From NCBI GenBank assembly GCA_040954595.2, contig CM082589.2, positions 12,338,001 through 12,402,000 on the forward strand: 64,000 nt of DNA, given 5' to 3'. Under the pieces are notes generated by a model. That model made no database searches. It saw nothing but the letters and a program-made list of their open reading frames with translations, and was not told the origin of the DNA. A program made the translations under genes and the position numbers. Of the stretch, positions 42,367-54,107 are shown piece by piece (within the stretch, counting starts at the first letter, position 1; each line of letters starts with the position of its first letter). Origin of the DNA: Balanoglossus misakiensis (Eukaryota > Hemichordata).

Positions 42367-43246
42367 CATGGTGGCTGCAGAATTCAGGGCATGCTGTAGC
42401 GGTTGAATGCATGATGATGGTAAACCACAGAGTATTGCATTGCAGTAGTCCAGTTTTGATGTGATTAGAGCATGAACCAGCATCTGGCAAACTTCCTTAG
42501 TGAGGTAACGGCGAATGTGGCTGATTTGACGCAGATGGAAGAAAATTGACTTGCAAATTGCATTAATGTGCTTATTGAAAGTGTAATTGTCGTCGAATGT
42601 CACACCTATATTCCGTGCAGAATTCACAATTTGAACACAACATGATCCAATGCTCATGTGGTTTATGGGACGAGGCGAGCGGTTGAACTGAGACCTTATC
42701 AGGAGTACCTCGGGTTTGCCACCATTTAGTTGAAGTTTATTATGTGTCATCCAGGTTTTTATTTCGTGAACTGCCCTTTCCATCTTGTCTAATGTACTTA
42801 TGGTGTCTAACTGGAAGAAATATTGGTATAGTTGGTTGTCATCGGCATATTGGTGAAAATTGATGTTGTGGTGACAAATAAGTTGAGCAAGTGGTTGGAT
42901 GTAGCTGCAGAACAAAAGTGGGCCAAGCACTGAACCGTGTGGTACTCCATATTGTAGATATTGAGGTTCTGACATTGTGCCATACAAACTGCTGTCTGTT
43001 CTTAAGATATGATGAGAACCATTGTAGTGGGATGTTGGTGATGCCCAGTTTTGATAATCTTGAGATGATTGTGTCGTGATCTATGGTATCAAACACAGAG
43101 GAGAGATCGAGGAGAACCATGAGTACACATTTACCGGCATCCAGTGCCATAGAAATATCGTTGTTGACTTTAGTAAGTGCTGTTTCGGTACTGTGATCCT
43201 TTCGGTACGCTGACTGCAGTGGTTCTTGTAGTGAGTTGGTAGTCAA
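42367..43246 (-). pseudogene. L2/CR1-like LINE reverse transcriptase (U3)
   Basis: The frame 42839-43246 has [32 protein letters not shown] and [10 protein letters not shown] frameshift then passes to 42187-42987 with [14 protein letters not shown], the catalytic [10 protein letters not shown], and the thumb region shared with U1 5433-6107. The RT core is present but broken by the frameshift, and the C-terminus after about 42373 is replaced. Confidence 0.88.
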
Positions 43247-43611
43247 ATATGATGTCAGTTGTTGTGCTACAATCTTCCCGATTACTTTTGACAGGAAGGT
43301 TAGGTTTGAAACTGGTCTATAGTTCTTGAAAATGTTTTTGTCGAGCGAAGGTTTCTTGAGTATATTGGTGTGATGACTGCTATTTTAAGTTATTCAGGAA
43401 CAGTTCCAGTTTTGAGTGACAAATTGATAATTGTGGCTATGACAGTGAGCAGATTACCAAGACATTGCTTATCAAGTGCTGTAGGGATGAGATCAAGTAT
43501 ACGTGTTTTAGATGGAGACTGACGTGTTGGTTATAAGCTGATATGGCTGAGGAGAGGTCATTTGGAGGCTAGGACATTTGATGTATTTTGTCGAGATCAT
43601 GGCTGAAACTA

Positions 43612-44391
43612 TCAATTGAAATGGCAGGTACGACGATAAGATATTTGACGTCTACTGTGTGTTGGTTTCGGAAGAGCAAGTTTTGCATTTACAGGATTGT
43701 GATCAGAGAGTTCCAAGCAGTCTACAGAGACACTCTTGATGTTAGACGCAGAGTTAGATAAGATGAGATCAAGAGTATGACCCTTTCTGTGTGTTGGTTG
43801 TTGGACCCATTGTTTCAGATTACAGGCGCTGATGATTCCATTGAATTTCTGTGTTACTGGATTCTTATCATCTTCTAGGTGAATATTGAAATCTCCTATG
43901 ATGAAGAGATTACTTGAGCAGGTGACATACTTCTCAAGTGTTGTACTGAACTCTTCCATGAACTGTGGTGCGGTGAATTTATTATTAACTGATGGTGGTG
44001 GACGGTAGACAAGAATTATTTTCATGGAAAGTTTCTGGTGAAGAATAGTTGCTTCCGCTGCCTCAAAAGATTTAACAGAGAGAATAGGCTTCCAAGCTGT
44101 TTATTTTAGTGCTAGCTTATGAATTTAAGCTAAGCCTCCACCGATCTTGCAAACCCCAGGTAGATGTTTGACAGCATAGCCTGGTGGTGTACATTCAGCC
44201 ATTACGTGTTCGTCACCAGATTCCTTCAACCATGTTTCAGTGAGTACAAGAATATCAATCTCTTTATCTGTGATGTAGTCTGCAATGTCTAATGATTTGC
44301 ATCTAGCTGAGCGGACATTCCATGTAGAGAGTAGAAGTTCACACGTATTGTGGAAAGGGTGGATCTTGAATACTGCATAGTCACTCTTCAA
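43612..44391 (-). pseudogene. L2/CR1-like LINE APE endonuclease (U3)
   Basis: Two frames, 44125-44391 and 43612-44025, hold the APE-type endonuclease motifs in order: STWNVRSA, LVLTETWL, VYRPP, IGDFNIH, HTLDLIL and SDHNPV. A break near 44030-44125 separates them, and the stretch 43247-43611 down to the RT is degenerate. The domain nicks target DNA for target-primed reverse transcription. It is deleted in U1 and U2. Confidence 0.88.
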
Positions 44392-45349
44392 TAGATATTT
44401 AGTGACTCGCTAACTGTTGCGATTCGTGTGTGTGTAATTTACGTACTTCAAGTTAAATATCGCAACTAGCCGTAATGTTTGACTAGGGGGAGCACCTATA
44501 CTAATGCTAGTACCAGGGATTGAAAGTTGCACCTGTATTTTGATCCCTTAGTTACCCTTATAAGTACATTTGTAGTTTAATAACCATAGTTCTATTGCAA
44601 ACCATTCTTTCCGTAGTTTCTTGTTTCAAATATTGTAATCTGAATTTATTTTGATGTTTAACAGGTGTGATTATCTGTATTTGCGGCCATTTTGAAAAAC
44701 AATTGGTTGCCATGGAAACTCTTCAACAGATATTTAGTGACTCGCTATCTGAATTTGTTCAGTACACATTAACACACATCTGAGCCAAGTTTGGTGCTTA
44801 TATCACAAAATACACAATCGATATGAAAATTTGGGTTTTGGTGCTCCACTACCTAAGTAACATTAAGGATGTACGTTCAATAAAATGGAAAGTATTGTCA
44901 TTTTTTTTAATTGTGGATTTTTTTATTCTCTTTTGTATGTATAATGAAAATCCGTAATAAAATATAGGGGTCACCGCGCTTGTTTTTGAAATACAGAGCC
45001 ATGAAATTGGTCGATAATAGAAGAAATCTGCTGACTCAGCATTTTTCACCAATGGTTTGTTTGTCTATGGCCAAAATTCTTAATGCAATTTATCTCAAAA
45101 AAGAGCGCGGTGACCCCTATATTTTATTTGACCAATGAATTTATATTTGCTGGACTGAGCTATGTGTAAAATTTCGAGAAAATGACAATAGTAGAAGTTT
45201 GTTTTCTGGCGATTATCAATGTAATCCTATGGGAAAAAGACCGGACACGCAGTGTTTCCGGTTTATGTTCTGCACGTACATCCTTGATGAAGTTTGCTGG
45301 CTAGAGGGCTCCTAAACCTCCTTAATATTTGACGTCTTCACTCCTACAG
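44392..45349. other. Non-coding stretch with empty MITE site
   Basis: It matches U1 6140-7472 without the 427-bp MITE: CAGATATTTA occurs once at 44727-44736. A second AGATATTTAGTGACTCGCTA lies at 44393, directly after the LINE endonuclease, as a direct repeat. Confidence 0.7.
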
Positions 45350-45582
45350 GACTGCGCAGCTGGAAGTTAAAGTTCAGCATGTTCTGAAGCATGCACGCTG
45401 TGTCCAGGGGTTTCATGTGTGGAACAGCCAGCCTCTCATCACCAACACAATGCGGACTGGGATATTTTGCCAACAATGGAAGTATAGACTGTACGCCTTG
45501 TCCTGCCCCGGGTATAAGTGCCAATATGATGGTATGTCAGAGCCAGAGGTGTGTGAAGATGGATACTACACTAATATAGATG
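45350..45582 (+). pseudogene. GCC2/GCC3-like exon 1, frameshifted (U3)
   Basis: This copy of 7473-7705 is the same length with the same frame changes. Confidence 0.6.
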
Positions 45583-45631
45583 GTGAGTCAGCACTTAAAG
45601 TTTGGGCATTACTGTGTAATCTTTCACTTAA

Positions 45632-46137
45632 AGGCACGTAAGCTGTAACTTTTGGGATAATTTTCATAATTTTTGTTTAAAACTGCACTACCATTAGTCC
45701 ATGCAGATGAAGGCAGTGAACTATACACAAGCATTATAAACCCTAAATATGAGTGCATATGCAAGTTTTAACCAGATAAATAATAAAGCTTTGCCGCAAG
45801 CGATTATGGCCGCCACCGTGGGAAAATGCAAGAAACAATGAAAATGTTGCATTTCCGGTTGTGAAACATCATAAACAAAACATGATCTCATCCACTTGAG
45901 CTCATGGAAGTAAATGTACACCACTGAGACATCAGATTTCCATTTTTCATTGCAATATTCCACTTTTTTTAAAATTGCAGGAATTTTCGTTTTTTCTTTA
46001 ATTTTTGGCCATTGTGTCATAAATAAGTGTTGAGCTTGATATATTGTCATGAAATATCATTTAATAGACATAATTAAAAGCATATATGAGATTATTTAAA
46101 ACTTTAATTTTTTTATCCAGTTGCAGCTTACGTGCCT
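45632..46137. mobile_element. TTAA-flanked MITE, 506 bp (U3 only)
   Basis: The ends AGGCACGTAAGCTGTAAC and (reverse complement) AGGCACGTAAGCTGCAAC form TIRs of about 18 bp. TTAA lies at 45628-45631 and 46138-46141. U1 and U2 read cacttaggcgg here, i.e. an unoccupied site. No coding capacity is seen. Confidence 0.88.
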
Positions 46138-46562
46138 TTAAGGCGGACGATCATCTTATGTGCATGTACGTAATTCTGTGCGTACAAACATTACGTCCAG
46201 TCCAAATATTCTGCCAATTTTACATCCAATGCATTCAAATAGTGGACTGCTTCGCATTCATCCAGTTTTCATGTGCATCGTATAAGTAGACTTTTGTTTT
46301 GTCCCGTCTTTTCACCAAATTTGCTCTTTTCCAAATCTCCGACACAGACTATGATCGTCACGATCTTGTCTGTTGTTAGAACAGCACACTGCCGTATGGC
46401 ATTGACTGTACACAGTTTCTGTTACCAATATCTCTGGATTGGCATTTTCCTGTCCTCAATCTTTTGCCAGGGATTTTTGTCTCCCCAACCCGCGTGAGAA
46501 TCCCACGTCTTTGAAGGTATGACTGTGACTATAAGATTCTATAAATCTCTGTTTATTTTCAG

Positions 46563-46693
46563 CACAAACATCATGTGCTGATTGCCCAGCTGGTAACCAA
46601 TGTCCAAATGGTAACACTGTGATTTTATGCTCGGCTGGTTATTACAGTTTGGCCTTGGACAAAGGATGTCTCGCTGTACCTCTTGCATAACAG
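46563..46693 (+). pseudogene. GCC2/GCC3-like exon 2, frameshifted (U3)
   Basis: This copy of 8175-8305 has the same 1-nt loss. Changes include His to Gln (GNQCPNG). Confidence 0.6.
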
Positions 46694-46947
46694 GTAAACT
46701 TCTACCCACCCACCTTTATTTCCAACATCAAACATTAGGTCAGGTAATTTACTAACTGAAAAATAGGATGGGATCATTTTCTATTTCTGTATTTAAAATT
46801 TACTGATATAATATATGAATGAAAAAATGACAATTTTTCCAAATTTGAATAGACCTCTATTTATGAAAATAATTAAAATTTGCACCAAATTTTTACAGTG
46901 GTATTAAAAGGTTAACTCGGTGAGTAAATTCTCTGTTTGATTTACAG

Positions 46948-47076
46948 ATCAGCTGGTGCTGAACATTGTACTATTTGTGAGCAAGGCCTGCATAGATCCC
47001 AGTGCATCGCAATTCAAGTGTACCAAGGGTTACGTGTCATTGGCTGGTGCAACAAACTGTACCAGATGTACAAATG
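46948..47076 (+). pseudogene. GCC2/GCC3-like exon 3 with 5-bp deletion (U3)
   Basis: This copy of 8449-8582 lacks 5 bp after CEQG (gagcaaggcctgc), giving a unit-specific frameshift in addition to the shared one. Confidence 0.6.
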
Positions 47077-47457
47077 GTAAGATTGTGGTACTTGTTCAGT
47101 TTGCTGTGTGATGAAACTGAGGGGTATGTGTGTATGCATGTATGTGTTTACAACAGATTTTCAAGTCAGTGCGACTGGGGGTATGTGTGTGTGTGTGTAT
47201 GTATGTATGTGTTTACAACAGATTATCAACTCAGTGCGAGATCTTGCGAGACCCGGTTAGCCATGTGAGATCTCGCAGAGTCTTATGATATTCAGAAAAT
47301 GGTTGATTAGAAATGACGTTTAATGTCCTCCAAAGAATTTTCTACATGCCTGTATACTTGTCTCAGAATTATGAAGTGAATCATCTCAAGTAATTTGTTA
47401 TTTTAAATGACACTGTATCACAAATACATCACTAAAAACCTCATTTTCTTCAATCAG
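47077..47457. other. Intron with microsatellite and hairpin
   Basis: This copy of 8583-8965 has a slightly longer TG run. Confidence 0.6.
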
Positions 47458-47655
47458 ATGAAAAAAGTGAGGAGCCTGCACGCACATCCTGTCTTCTGTG
47501 CCCTGCTGGACAATCGTGTTCAGATCCAATGTAAGATCCGCTCGACTGTGGCAATGGTGAATATGCTATGGAAGGCGACGGCACATGCACGCCTTGTCCT
47601 GCGGGATCCAAGTGTCCAACCATGTCACCCGTAGTGGATTGTTCAACAGTTACTG
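47458..47655 (+). pseudogene. GCC2/GCC3-like exon 4 with TAA stop (U3)
   Basis: This copy of 8966-9163 reads TSCLLCPAGQSCSDPM before the shared TAA, keeping three cysteines, and is therefore closest to the ancestral module. Confidence 0.66.
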
Positions 47656-47891
47656 GTAAGTTGGGCTGCAAATCACTCTTGTGACTTCCCTGTGTTATAG
47701 CATGGCATACATAGAAAATTAAACTGTTATGCTTATTGGAGATGATATTGTGATGCTCTTTGAAAAACACAATGATTCCACTGAAGAGGTATTGTACAGT
47801 TAAACCTGTGATTACGGACATCTCTCTAATAAGGGATCGTTGGACCAAACCATGGTGGTAAAAATCGTTCTTTGAATTTTTTCTGTGATAG

Positions 47892-47988
47892 GTTCATACT
47901 CGCTAGGTTCGGCCACGTCCTTCTGGTTATGAATGCACAACTACAAGTGTCACACAGTGCGCTACAGGGCAGTAAAGTGCTGAAGGAG
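47892..47988 (+). pseudogene. GCC2/GCC3-like exon 5 (U3)
   Basis: This copy of 9389-9485 has the same frameshift and TAA. Confidence 0.5.
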
Positions 47989-48099
47989 GTAAGTCTTGAA
48001 ATCCCTTTTCTTCTTGTCTCGATTTGAACATGGTTCCACAAGTTGTTTACATCACTTGTAGTTTTACATATTTTTTGAGGTCAACAGCTAGCTATACAT

Positions 48100-48765
48100 G
48101 GTGTCCTGAGAAGTCAACCAGTATGAGAAGTCGGTCTCGGCCAGTACGAGAAGTCGGCCTGTGGGAGAGAACCCTGGTACTTTGTGTTATATATAACTGT
48201 TTCACTACGAAATGTTTCCTTGATGTACAGGAGCTGAGATATTTGTACAAATAGCCGATGAATTTTAAAACTGTCTGTTCACTTTTCATGTACGTCACCG
48301 GGGTACGTCAACATCAGTCACCTGCACTTCTTGAGCTGCGCCAGTAGTCTGTTCCTTGTCATGTTTGTTTGTTTGTTTGTTTGGTGTTGTCTCAGAAAGT
48401 ATGAATATACACATACATCTTCTATGTATTTTAGTAGGCTTTGAAACAACTCCCTTTAATCAGAAATGTCACAGGAATTTGGCGAACAAGCTAAGCTCCT
48501 TACGCGGATACGAGGCTGGGGAACCGGTATGGATGCCAGATGCCATTATTTGAAATGACGTCATTGTGTTGTCAAGAATTTGGGAAATCCGTCCAAATGA
48601 AAATATTTAGTGCAATTATATTTTATTAAGTGTTGTTATAAGTAATCTGGGTCATTACTGCACTATTCGGGTACAAGTTCAACATCTGGCCAACTTCTCA
48701 TACTGGCCGACTTCTCATGCGCGCGTACTGGCCGACTTCTAATCTGGCCGACTTCTCATGTATTC
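48100..48765. mobile_element. Candidate DNA element enclosing an exon (U3)
   Basis: This is a copy of 9598-10253, with CTATACAT at 48092-48099 and 48766-48773. Confidence 0.5.
48231..48362 (+). pseudogene. GCC2/GCC3-like exon 6, two stops (U3)
   Basis: This copy of 9729-9860 has the shared TAA plus a TGA that replaces Cys in the CTSC motif. Confidence 0.5.
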
Positions 48766-48815
48766 CTATACATTAGTGAAAATTGGGCAAACTGGTGTTT
48801 TCAGACAACTTATGA

Positions 48816-48918
48816 AGTCCTTGTCTCAATGGAGGTACCTGCCAACAACAGGTAAATTCTTGTACTGCCACAATTTGCATGTGCACAGAGTGTTACTAGG
48901 GAACCAGTTGTGAGACAA
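48816..48918 (+). pseudogene. 5'-truncated EGF-like exon (U3)
   Basis: The first part of the exon (U1 11429-11448) and 1.1 kb upstream are deleted. What remains reads PCLNGGTCQQQ, NSC, ICMCTECY, TAG, then GTSCET. The acceptor is gone. It retains a Cys lost in U1 and U2. Confidence 0.75.
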
Positions 48919-49217
48919 GTAAGTTTGAATCTGTAGCAGTTAATAATGATAATTATCATTTTTTTATTATGATTTAAACTTCACTGATGTTGTACAAACA
49001 CAAAAATAGAAAGGGATAGCAGCTTAGCTCTATTCCGTTTCGAAAGTTTTTGTTCTTTTAAACTACCTGTGCATTTTTTTTATTTATTCTGATTATGCTA
49101 ATATGCTAATTTGTCGGTTTGTCACATCACAATTTTTGTAGGAAACTCAGCCACTTACATACATTCATAATCACATGACATTGATGATCATGGAAAATTT
49201 GACCCTTTTCCTTGCAG

Positions 49218-49340
49218 GACTCAACCAGTGTCAACCAAATCCGTGCCAGAATGGTGGCTTCTGTCAACCGGCTCGAAATTCCTGCTTTGATCTCACCTGC
49301 ATATGTACTGGTTGCTACAAAGGTGATAGGTGTGAGATAT
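49218..49340 (+). CDS. Intact eight-Cys EGF-like exon (U3)
   Basis: This copy of 12329-12451 has the single change Pro to Gln after the first Cys (LNQCQPNPC). The upstream LINE fragment is absent. Confidence 0.8.
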
Positions 49341-49894
49341 GTAAGTATACAGCGCAGTCTCTTTTACCTTTTGTCTCTGATGCATTCAAATACTGCATGT
49401 TTCCTGAGCATAGGTGTAGCCATCTCCACAGCAGAGCTTGGAGAGTTCTTGACATCGAATGCAAGATTACACTCTTTCCAATCAAAATCACTTTCGTGGC
49501 GCATAATGTCTTGATTGTCTTGGTTCAAGAAACATTATGCGCGACTGGCCAATTTTACTGCCTTTTGTCAACACACATCCACTATGGAAATTCTCACTCC
49601 AGGCCAGATAGTGTAAATTTACATATGAGTCTACAGGTGTGCTTGAAGTCAAGTCAAGCATTTGCAAGGAACCCTCCTCCAGTACACAGGTCTTTGATTT
49701 CATGAAGGGAAGCCCTTGCCTCACAGTCACTGCCACATGATCTATGGAGGTGTGAACAACTTGATACCAGCCTAATATAAGTTGTAGGCACAATCACTCC
49801 ACACACCCTTGCCATAATTCTGCAAGGTTTTTGCCATATCTGTACTGTAGAATGAGTAGCAAGGAATAAAATGGCGTCCTTTCTTAATTTCCAG
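49341..49894. other. Intron with hairpin
   Basis: This copy of 12452-13005 keeps the GCGCATAATGT/ACATTATGCGC arms. Confidence 0.6.
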
Positions 49895-50013
49895 TGCAAA
49901 ACCCCTGTGATCCCAACCCATGTATGAATGGTGGATTTTGCCAGCAAACATCGTGCAATTTCTATTCATGCCAGTATGTGAACTCTTACACAGGTGACAT
50001 CTGTCAAACCATA
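49895..50013 (+). pseudogene. EGF-like exon with lost donor (U3)
   Basis: This copy of 13006-13124 additionally has Tyr for the C-x-C second Cys (SCQYVNSYTG). Confidence 0.6.
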
Positions 50014-51381
50014 GACCCTAGAGAAAGAAGGACGAGCAACTGCGGCAAAGATCAAAGGGTTTGGGGATTATCTGTATGATGATGTTTTTTTGCATATAAT
50101 TAACACCCAGGACAGTTGGACAATGACTTCCTTACTTCGGCACGTGTCGACCCCACCAGTGATGCGAAAACTTGCCACCAAACTGGCACTCCTGCATTTC
50201 AGCAGCCACTGCGTTTTTTTCTAAAATTCTAAAAGTATTACGATGTCTGTGATAATTATTATGGTTTGGTGTTCGTCTGTCGGTTGAACGGTCATTTCTA
50301 GTGCCACAAGCTTCATTTAAAAATTGTAAACAAATCATCCATATTTTTTGCATGTCCGACTGGGCACTCATATTTCTTAGTAACGCTGACACTTTTCGTA
50401 ATAATTTTATGTTTGCGTGAAGCATTGAAATAAAAATTGTGGTTTAGGGGCATTTTATTTCGCAGTGCGTGAACAATAAAACAGATTTCACGAAAACAAT
50501 TTGTAAACAAACTGGGTGGATTATCATGTGTGCGCTATTGCCGCCAGGCAACCCTCGGTACGGTTAGCTCACAGCCTTGTGAAATACCCGGACGGTTAGA
50601 CAAAAGATGCTTGTTTTGGACGCTGTCAGACTCAGATTCAAATTCCTGTTTAACTTGTCCAGATGTGTTCCATAAATAATCGCTGCGTTCAACCATGTTG
50701 CAGTTTTCTCGTCTTCTGCGAGATGTTCTGAGGTGTTGTGATAACTTCACGCAAAACACGAGACTTTGCGTTAGTTTATACACAGTTTATTTGCAAATTG
50801 GATTATTGGGATTTATCTGGAAATAATGTATGCAAAAGAACATCATTTCAAGAAAAAACTGGAATTGCGCGTCCTTCTTTCTCTAGGGTCCATGGTCAAA
50901 CAAGTGAGTATATACTTTCAAGACACCCTGCAAACAAACAAGCAATCTTCATTCCGTAGATCTTTTAAGCTTATTTATACATTGTAAATTTTGATGTGAA
51001 ACTTTATTGGTCTTGTTGCCAAACTTCTGAAGAAATGAGGATATTGTTTTGAAGGGTATTTTATCAGTAGGTAACAAATACCATGGCCCTCCATGCAAAT
51101 ACCCACATGGTAAATTAAAACTGTTACAGATGTATTTGATTTCCACATATTGATTACATGTGGGATAATATTGGGTGCTGACAGTTTCAGTAAATGAACT
51201 GCTCTTAAAAGTTGGGCGTCAGGGCACCCTTGATTTTGCCTGTTCCAAGCTAGAATGGTCTGTCCATATGAATATTTGTTCAGCAAGTTACAAGCAATCT
51301 TTTAAGTTTGGAATGAAAAAATAGTGAAATGACTTGTGATGTTAATATGCAATTGTTGGTTGATTTACATGCAACCCCCAG
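50014..51381. other. Non-coding stretch with ~555-bp U3-specific insertion
   Basis: Between gcgctat (50538) and atgcaaatac (51093) there are about 555 bp absent from U1 and U2. No clear TIRs or target duplication are seen. It contains an inverted match to the sequence next to the damaged exon (50868-50887). No gene is seen. Confidence 0.55.
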
Positions 51382-51471
51382 GACTCGATCAATGTGAGCC
51401 AATCAGTGGATCGTGCAGTGCGTTTACCTGTCGCTGTCAAGGCTGTTTCATTGGAATCACCTGTGACCAAG
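51382..51471 (+). CDS. EGF-like exon with 33-bp in-frame deletion (U3)
   Basis: This copy of 13936-14058 is shortened to 90 bp. It reads LDQCEPISGSC, SAFTCRCQGC and FIGITCDQ. The deletion lies between two TGT codons and removes the second and third Cys, leaving six. It is still open with phase 1-1 ends, but the EGF fold is unlikely to be normal. Confidence 0.72.
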
Positions 51472-51787
51472 GTAAATTTATCAGACGAGTAACTGTTTTT
51501 CCCCCCTCATACCGGTATATTTGTCATAGCTGGCAGCTATGAAATTACCTGTATATTTAGGATGTGACAAACCAAATAGGCACTTTCAGGAATTGAGTCT
51601 TTTTTGCAATTACCACAGTCCTAAACTCCCAAAAGTATAATAAGTAATTCTTATTGTTCAGTTATACATTAAGGAGGCTTAGTTATAGGAGAACCCGATA
51701 GAACCACAGCTGTAGGAATTAAGGAAATGGTCATACCCTAAAAACTTATGTCACTACTATTTATTTTTTTTCATTCCATTGAAACAG

Positions 51788-51904
51788 AACAAACTCCATG
51801 TAGGCCAAGTCCATGCCTGAACAATGGGCAGTGTACTCGGCTGTCGTGTACAACTTATGAGTGTACTTGTCCAGGATGTTTCACCGGCACACACTGCAGC
51901 CAGT
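51788..51904 (+). CDS. Intact eight-Cys EGF-like exon, 117 bp (U3)
   Basis: This copy of 14371-14487 has changes Arg/Gln, Gln/Arg and Ile/Thr outside the cysteines. Confidence 0.75.
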
Positions 51905-52296
51905 GTAAAACTCATTAAAACAAACGTTTTGTCATGCAGGAACTAACATTTACAATCATGTCTCAATACATTGTCTGTTAGTCATACTTTATATTTTCAT
52001 CTTCAGCATCACACCTTTGGCCTTGGGAATCGTTCACCTCAAAAATGATGTACAACTGAAAGAAAACATGTTTATTTGAAGAAAAAAATGTTGATCGTTC
52101 ATGGAAATTTTCCCTACACAAGATACATATACAGAGATTTTCATAGCCCCACAAGTGCGTCCCAGAATGAGCAAGTTGTTTTTGGAAGTGAAGTTCCGTT
52201 CAGTATTTACAGTAATGGTAATGATGATGTTTTTATCAAACAGATTTTGAAAGTAAATATTGCTGAGATAACATTAGGTTGCACTTTTTATTGCAG

Positions 52297-52419
52297 TCCA
52301 AGATCCATGCCAGCGAAACAGCTGTCTCAACGGGGCTGTATGTAATGCAGTGGCCAACTCCTGCACGGCATATACCTGTGCCTGTACTGGTTGCTATGAG
52401 GGTAACCGTTGTGAAATAT
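52297..52419 (+). CDS. Intact eight-Cys EGF-like exon (U3)
   Basis: This is a copy of 14879-15001, unchanged by eye. Confidence 0.78.
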
Positions 52420-53001
52420 GTAAGTTTCTGACGTACCGTAAATGACAATCTTTTGGGCACTTTCTCTTCATGGCAATTGAATTGTGTGGTAACTTCTCAT
52501 TTCTAAAATTTCCCCAAGAGAAAAGAAAGGAAAAGGAAACAGAAATTTCATTTGTATGTCCGTGCAATTTAGGATAGGCACGAACTTGTGAGGAAGTGTA
52601 CGAAGCTGGATGTTTTCACCACTCAAATATACAAGAGTTGCCTCTTGAAGACTAGTGTCTGTAGAGATAATTGTGCATGTGAGGTAATTTCTCCTAAGGT
52701 GGTGCACACATCTTTTTATTAAGTAAAAGGGACGTCCTTAATTATCCTTACTATTTGGCTTGAAAAATCAATCTTACTAGGTGTTCTGATTAGAGAGGTG
52801 TCCATAAAGAGAGGTTTTACTGTATTACCCAAAAATAGAGACATTGTCCCTTCATCATATACTTAATGCGTGTTCTGGGTATGGTTCCAGTATAATGCTT
52901 GTGTCAAAGGATTTTGTTGTGGTGCAGGAATCATCTTTAGTTGAGGTGTAGCCATCTGCATTTCATGTTTTTTAAACCATTTTTTTTCTGATAGTCATTA
53001 A
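52420..53001. other. Intron, nothing recognised
   Basis: This copy of 15002-15577 runs to the TTAA at 52998-53001. Confidence 0.5.
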
Positions 53002-53593
53002 AGCCACAGTATTTCTCGTAGGGGCAAAATTTTGTTTGAAACGGCATCTATAATTTATAAAAGTAGATGATAATTGATACTGAATCGAACAGTCATCATC
53101 CCCAGCTCTGCTCATAAACTCATACAATTTACAATATAACGGGTGAAGAATGACTTTCTGTCCGGACAGAAAGTCAGGCTGTGTTGACACACTTGACTAG
53201 TGCGCATGCGCACTCAAATGTGAATCTATGCGGAAGAGGTTTGGTCGCCCCAAATCAAGCGACTCAGCGAAGAAATGCGCACTAATTCGGCGAAATTTTG
53301 GGAAGATAACTTTATGGGAGAAATCAGTCGATGGAACCAGATCAAATCCGAAAAAGGTCTGACCATCAAATGTCAAAGTGGCACGTTTGCTGATCGACAT
53401 GTACAACATTTCCGTTGTAAACAAACCCGCGCATCATTTCAAGTGTTACGGGCAATATTTACAGCTTGCACGTAGCTACAGTTGCCCAAACCTTTCTTCT
53501 ATCTTCATTATGTAGTATTCCATGATGAATGTACAGGAAAAACGGGCATTTTTCGATGATGAAAAATGGATAAACACGAGAAATACTGGGGCT
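53002..53593. mobile_element. TTAA-flanked MITE, 592 bp (U3 only)
   Basis: The ends AGCCACAGTATTTCTCG and (reverse complement) AGCCCCAGTATTTCTCG are TIRs with one mismatch. TTAA lies at 52998-53001 and 53594-53597. U2 has the unoccupied cattaaccc site. A 66-aa open frame (53275-53475) is not recognised. Confidence 0.9.
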
Positions 53594-53595
53594 TT

Positions 53596-53709
53596 AACCC
53601 ATGTGATCAGAATCTGTGTCAAAATGGAGGCTATTGTTCCCAAACACCAAATTCTTATACTGACTACACCAGTTACTGCCAGTAGTGTTGGACGGGGGCC
53701 ATCTGTGCC
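53596..53709 (+). pseudogene. EGF-like exon with TAG (U3)
   Basis: This copy of 15578-15694 has a further Cys to Ser change (YTSYCQ) and a MITE directly upstream. Confidence 0.65.
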
Positions 53710-54107
53710 GTAGGTGTGTCGAATTCAACTGTTTTATGACACAGCGTGGTATATAAACCCTCATTTTTGGTATTCTCAATGTGATAGATGGACCCGTACA
53801 CCAATAAATGGGGTGGAAGCATTACAAAGTTTCATCCTTTCAAAATTTGCTGATGTAGGGTCAAAATTGAGTGTGAGGTGCACGTTAAAAAGGAAAGCCT
53901 TCTGTATCATGTTGATGGCACATTTTTTAATTTTTCAAGATTCTTACAGAAAAATCCTAGCATCATTATGTTATTTTAAATGTACAGGTTTGAAACAAGG
54001 AATGAAGACATTGCTCACTTATATAATTTAAACAAAATGAACATCACAAGTACATGTACAAGTTTTTGACAAGCAGGTCATTGATACTTTCATTTTTGTT
54101 TTGGCAG

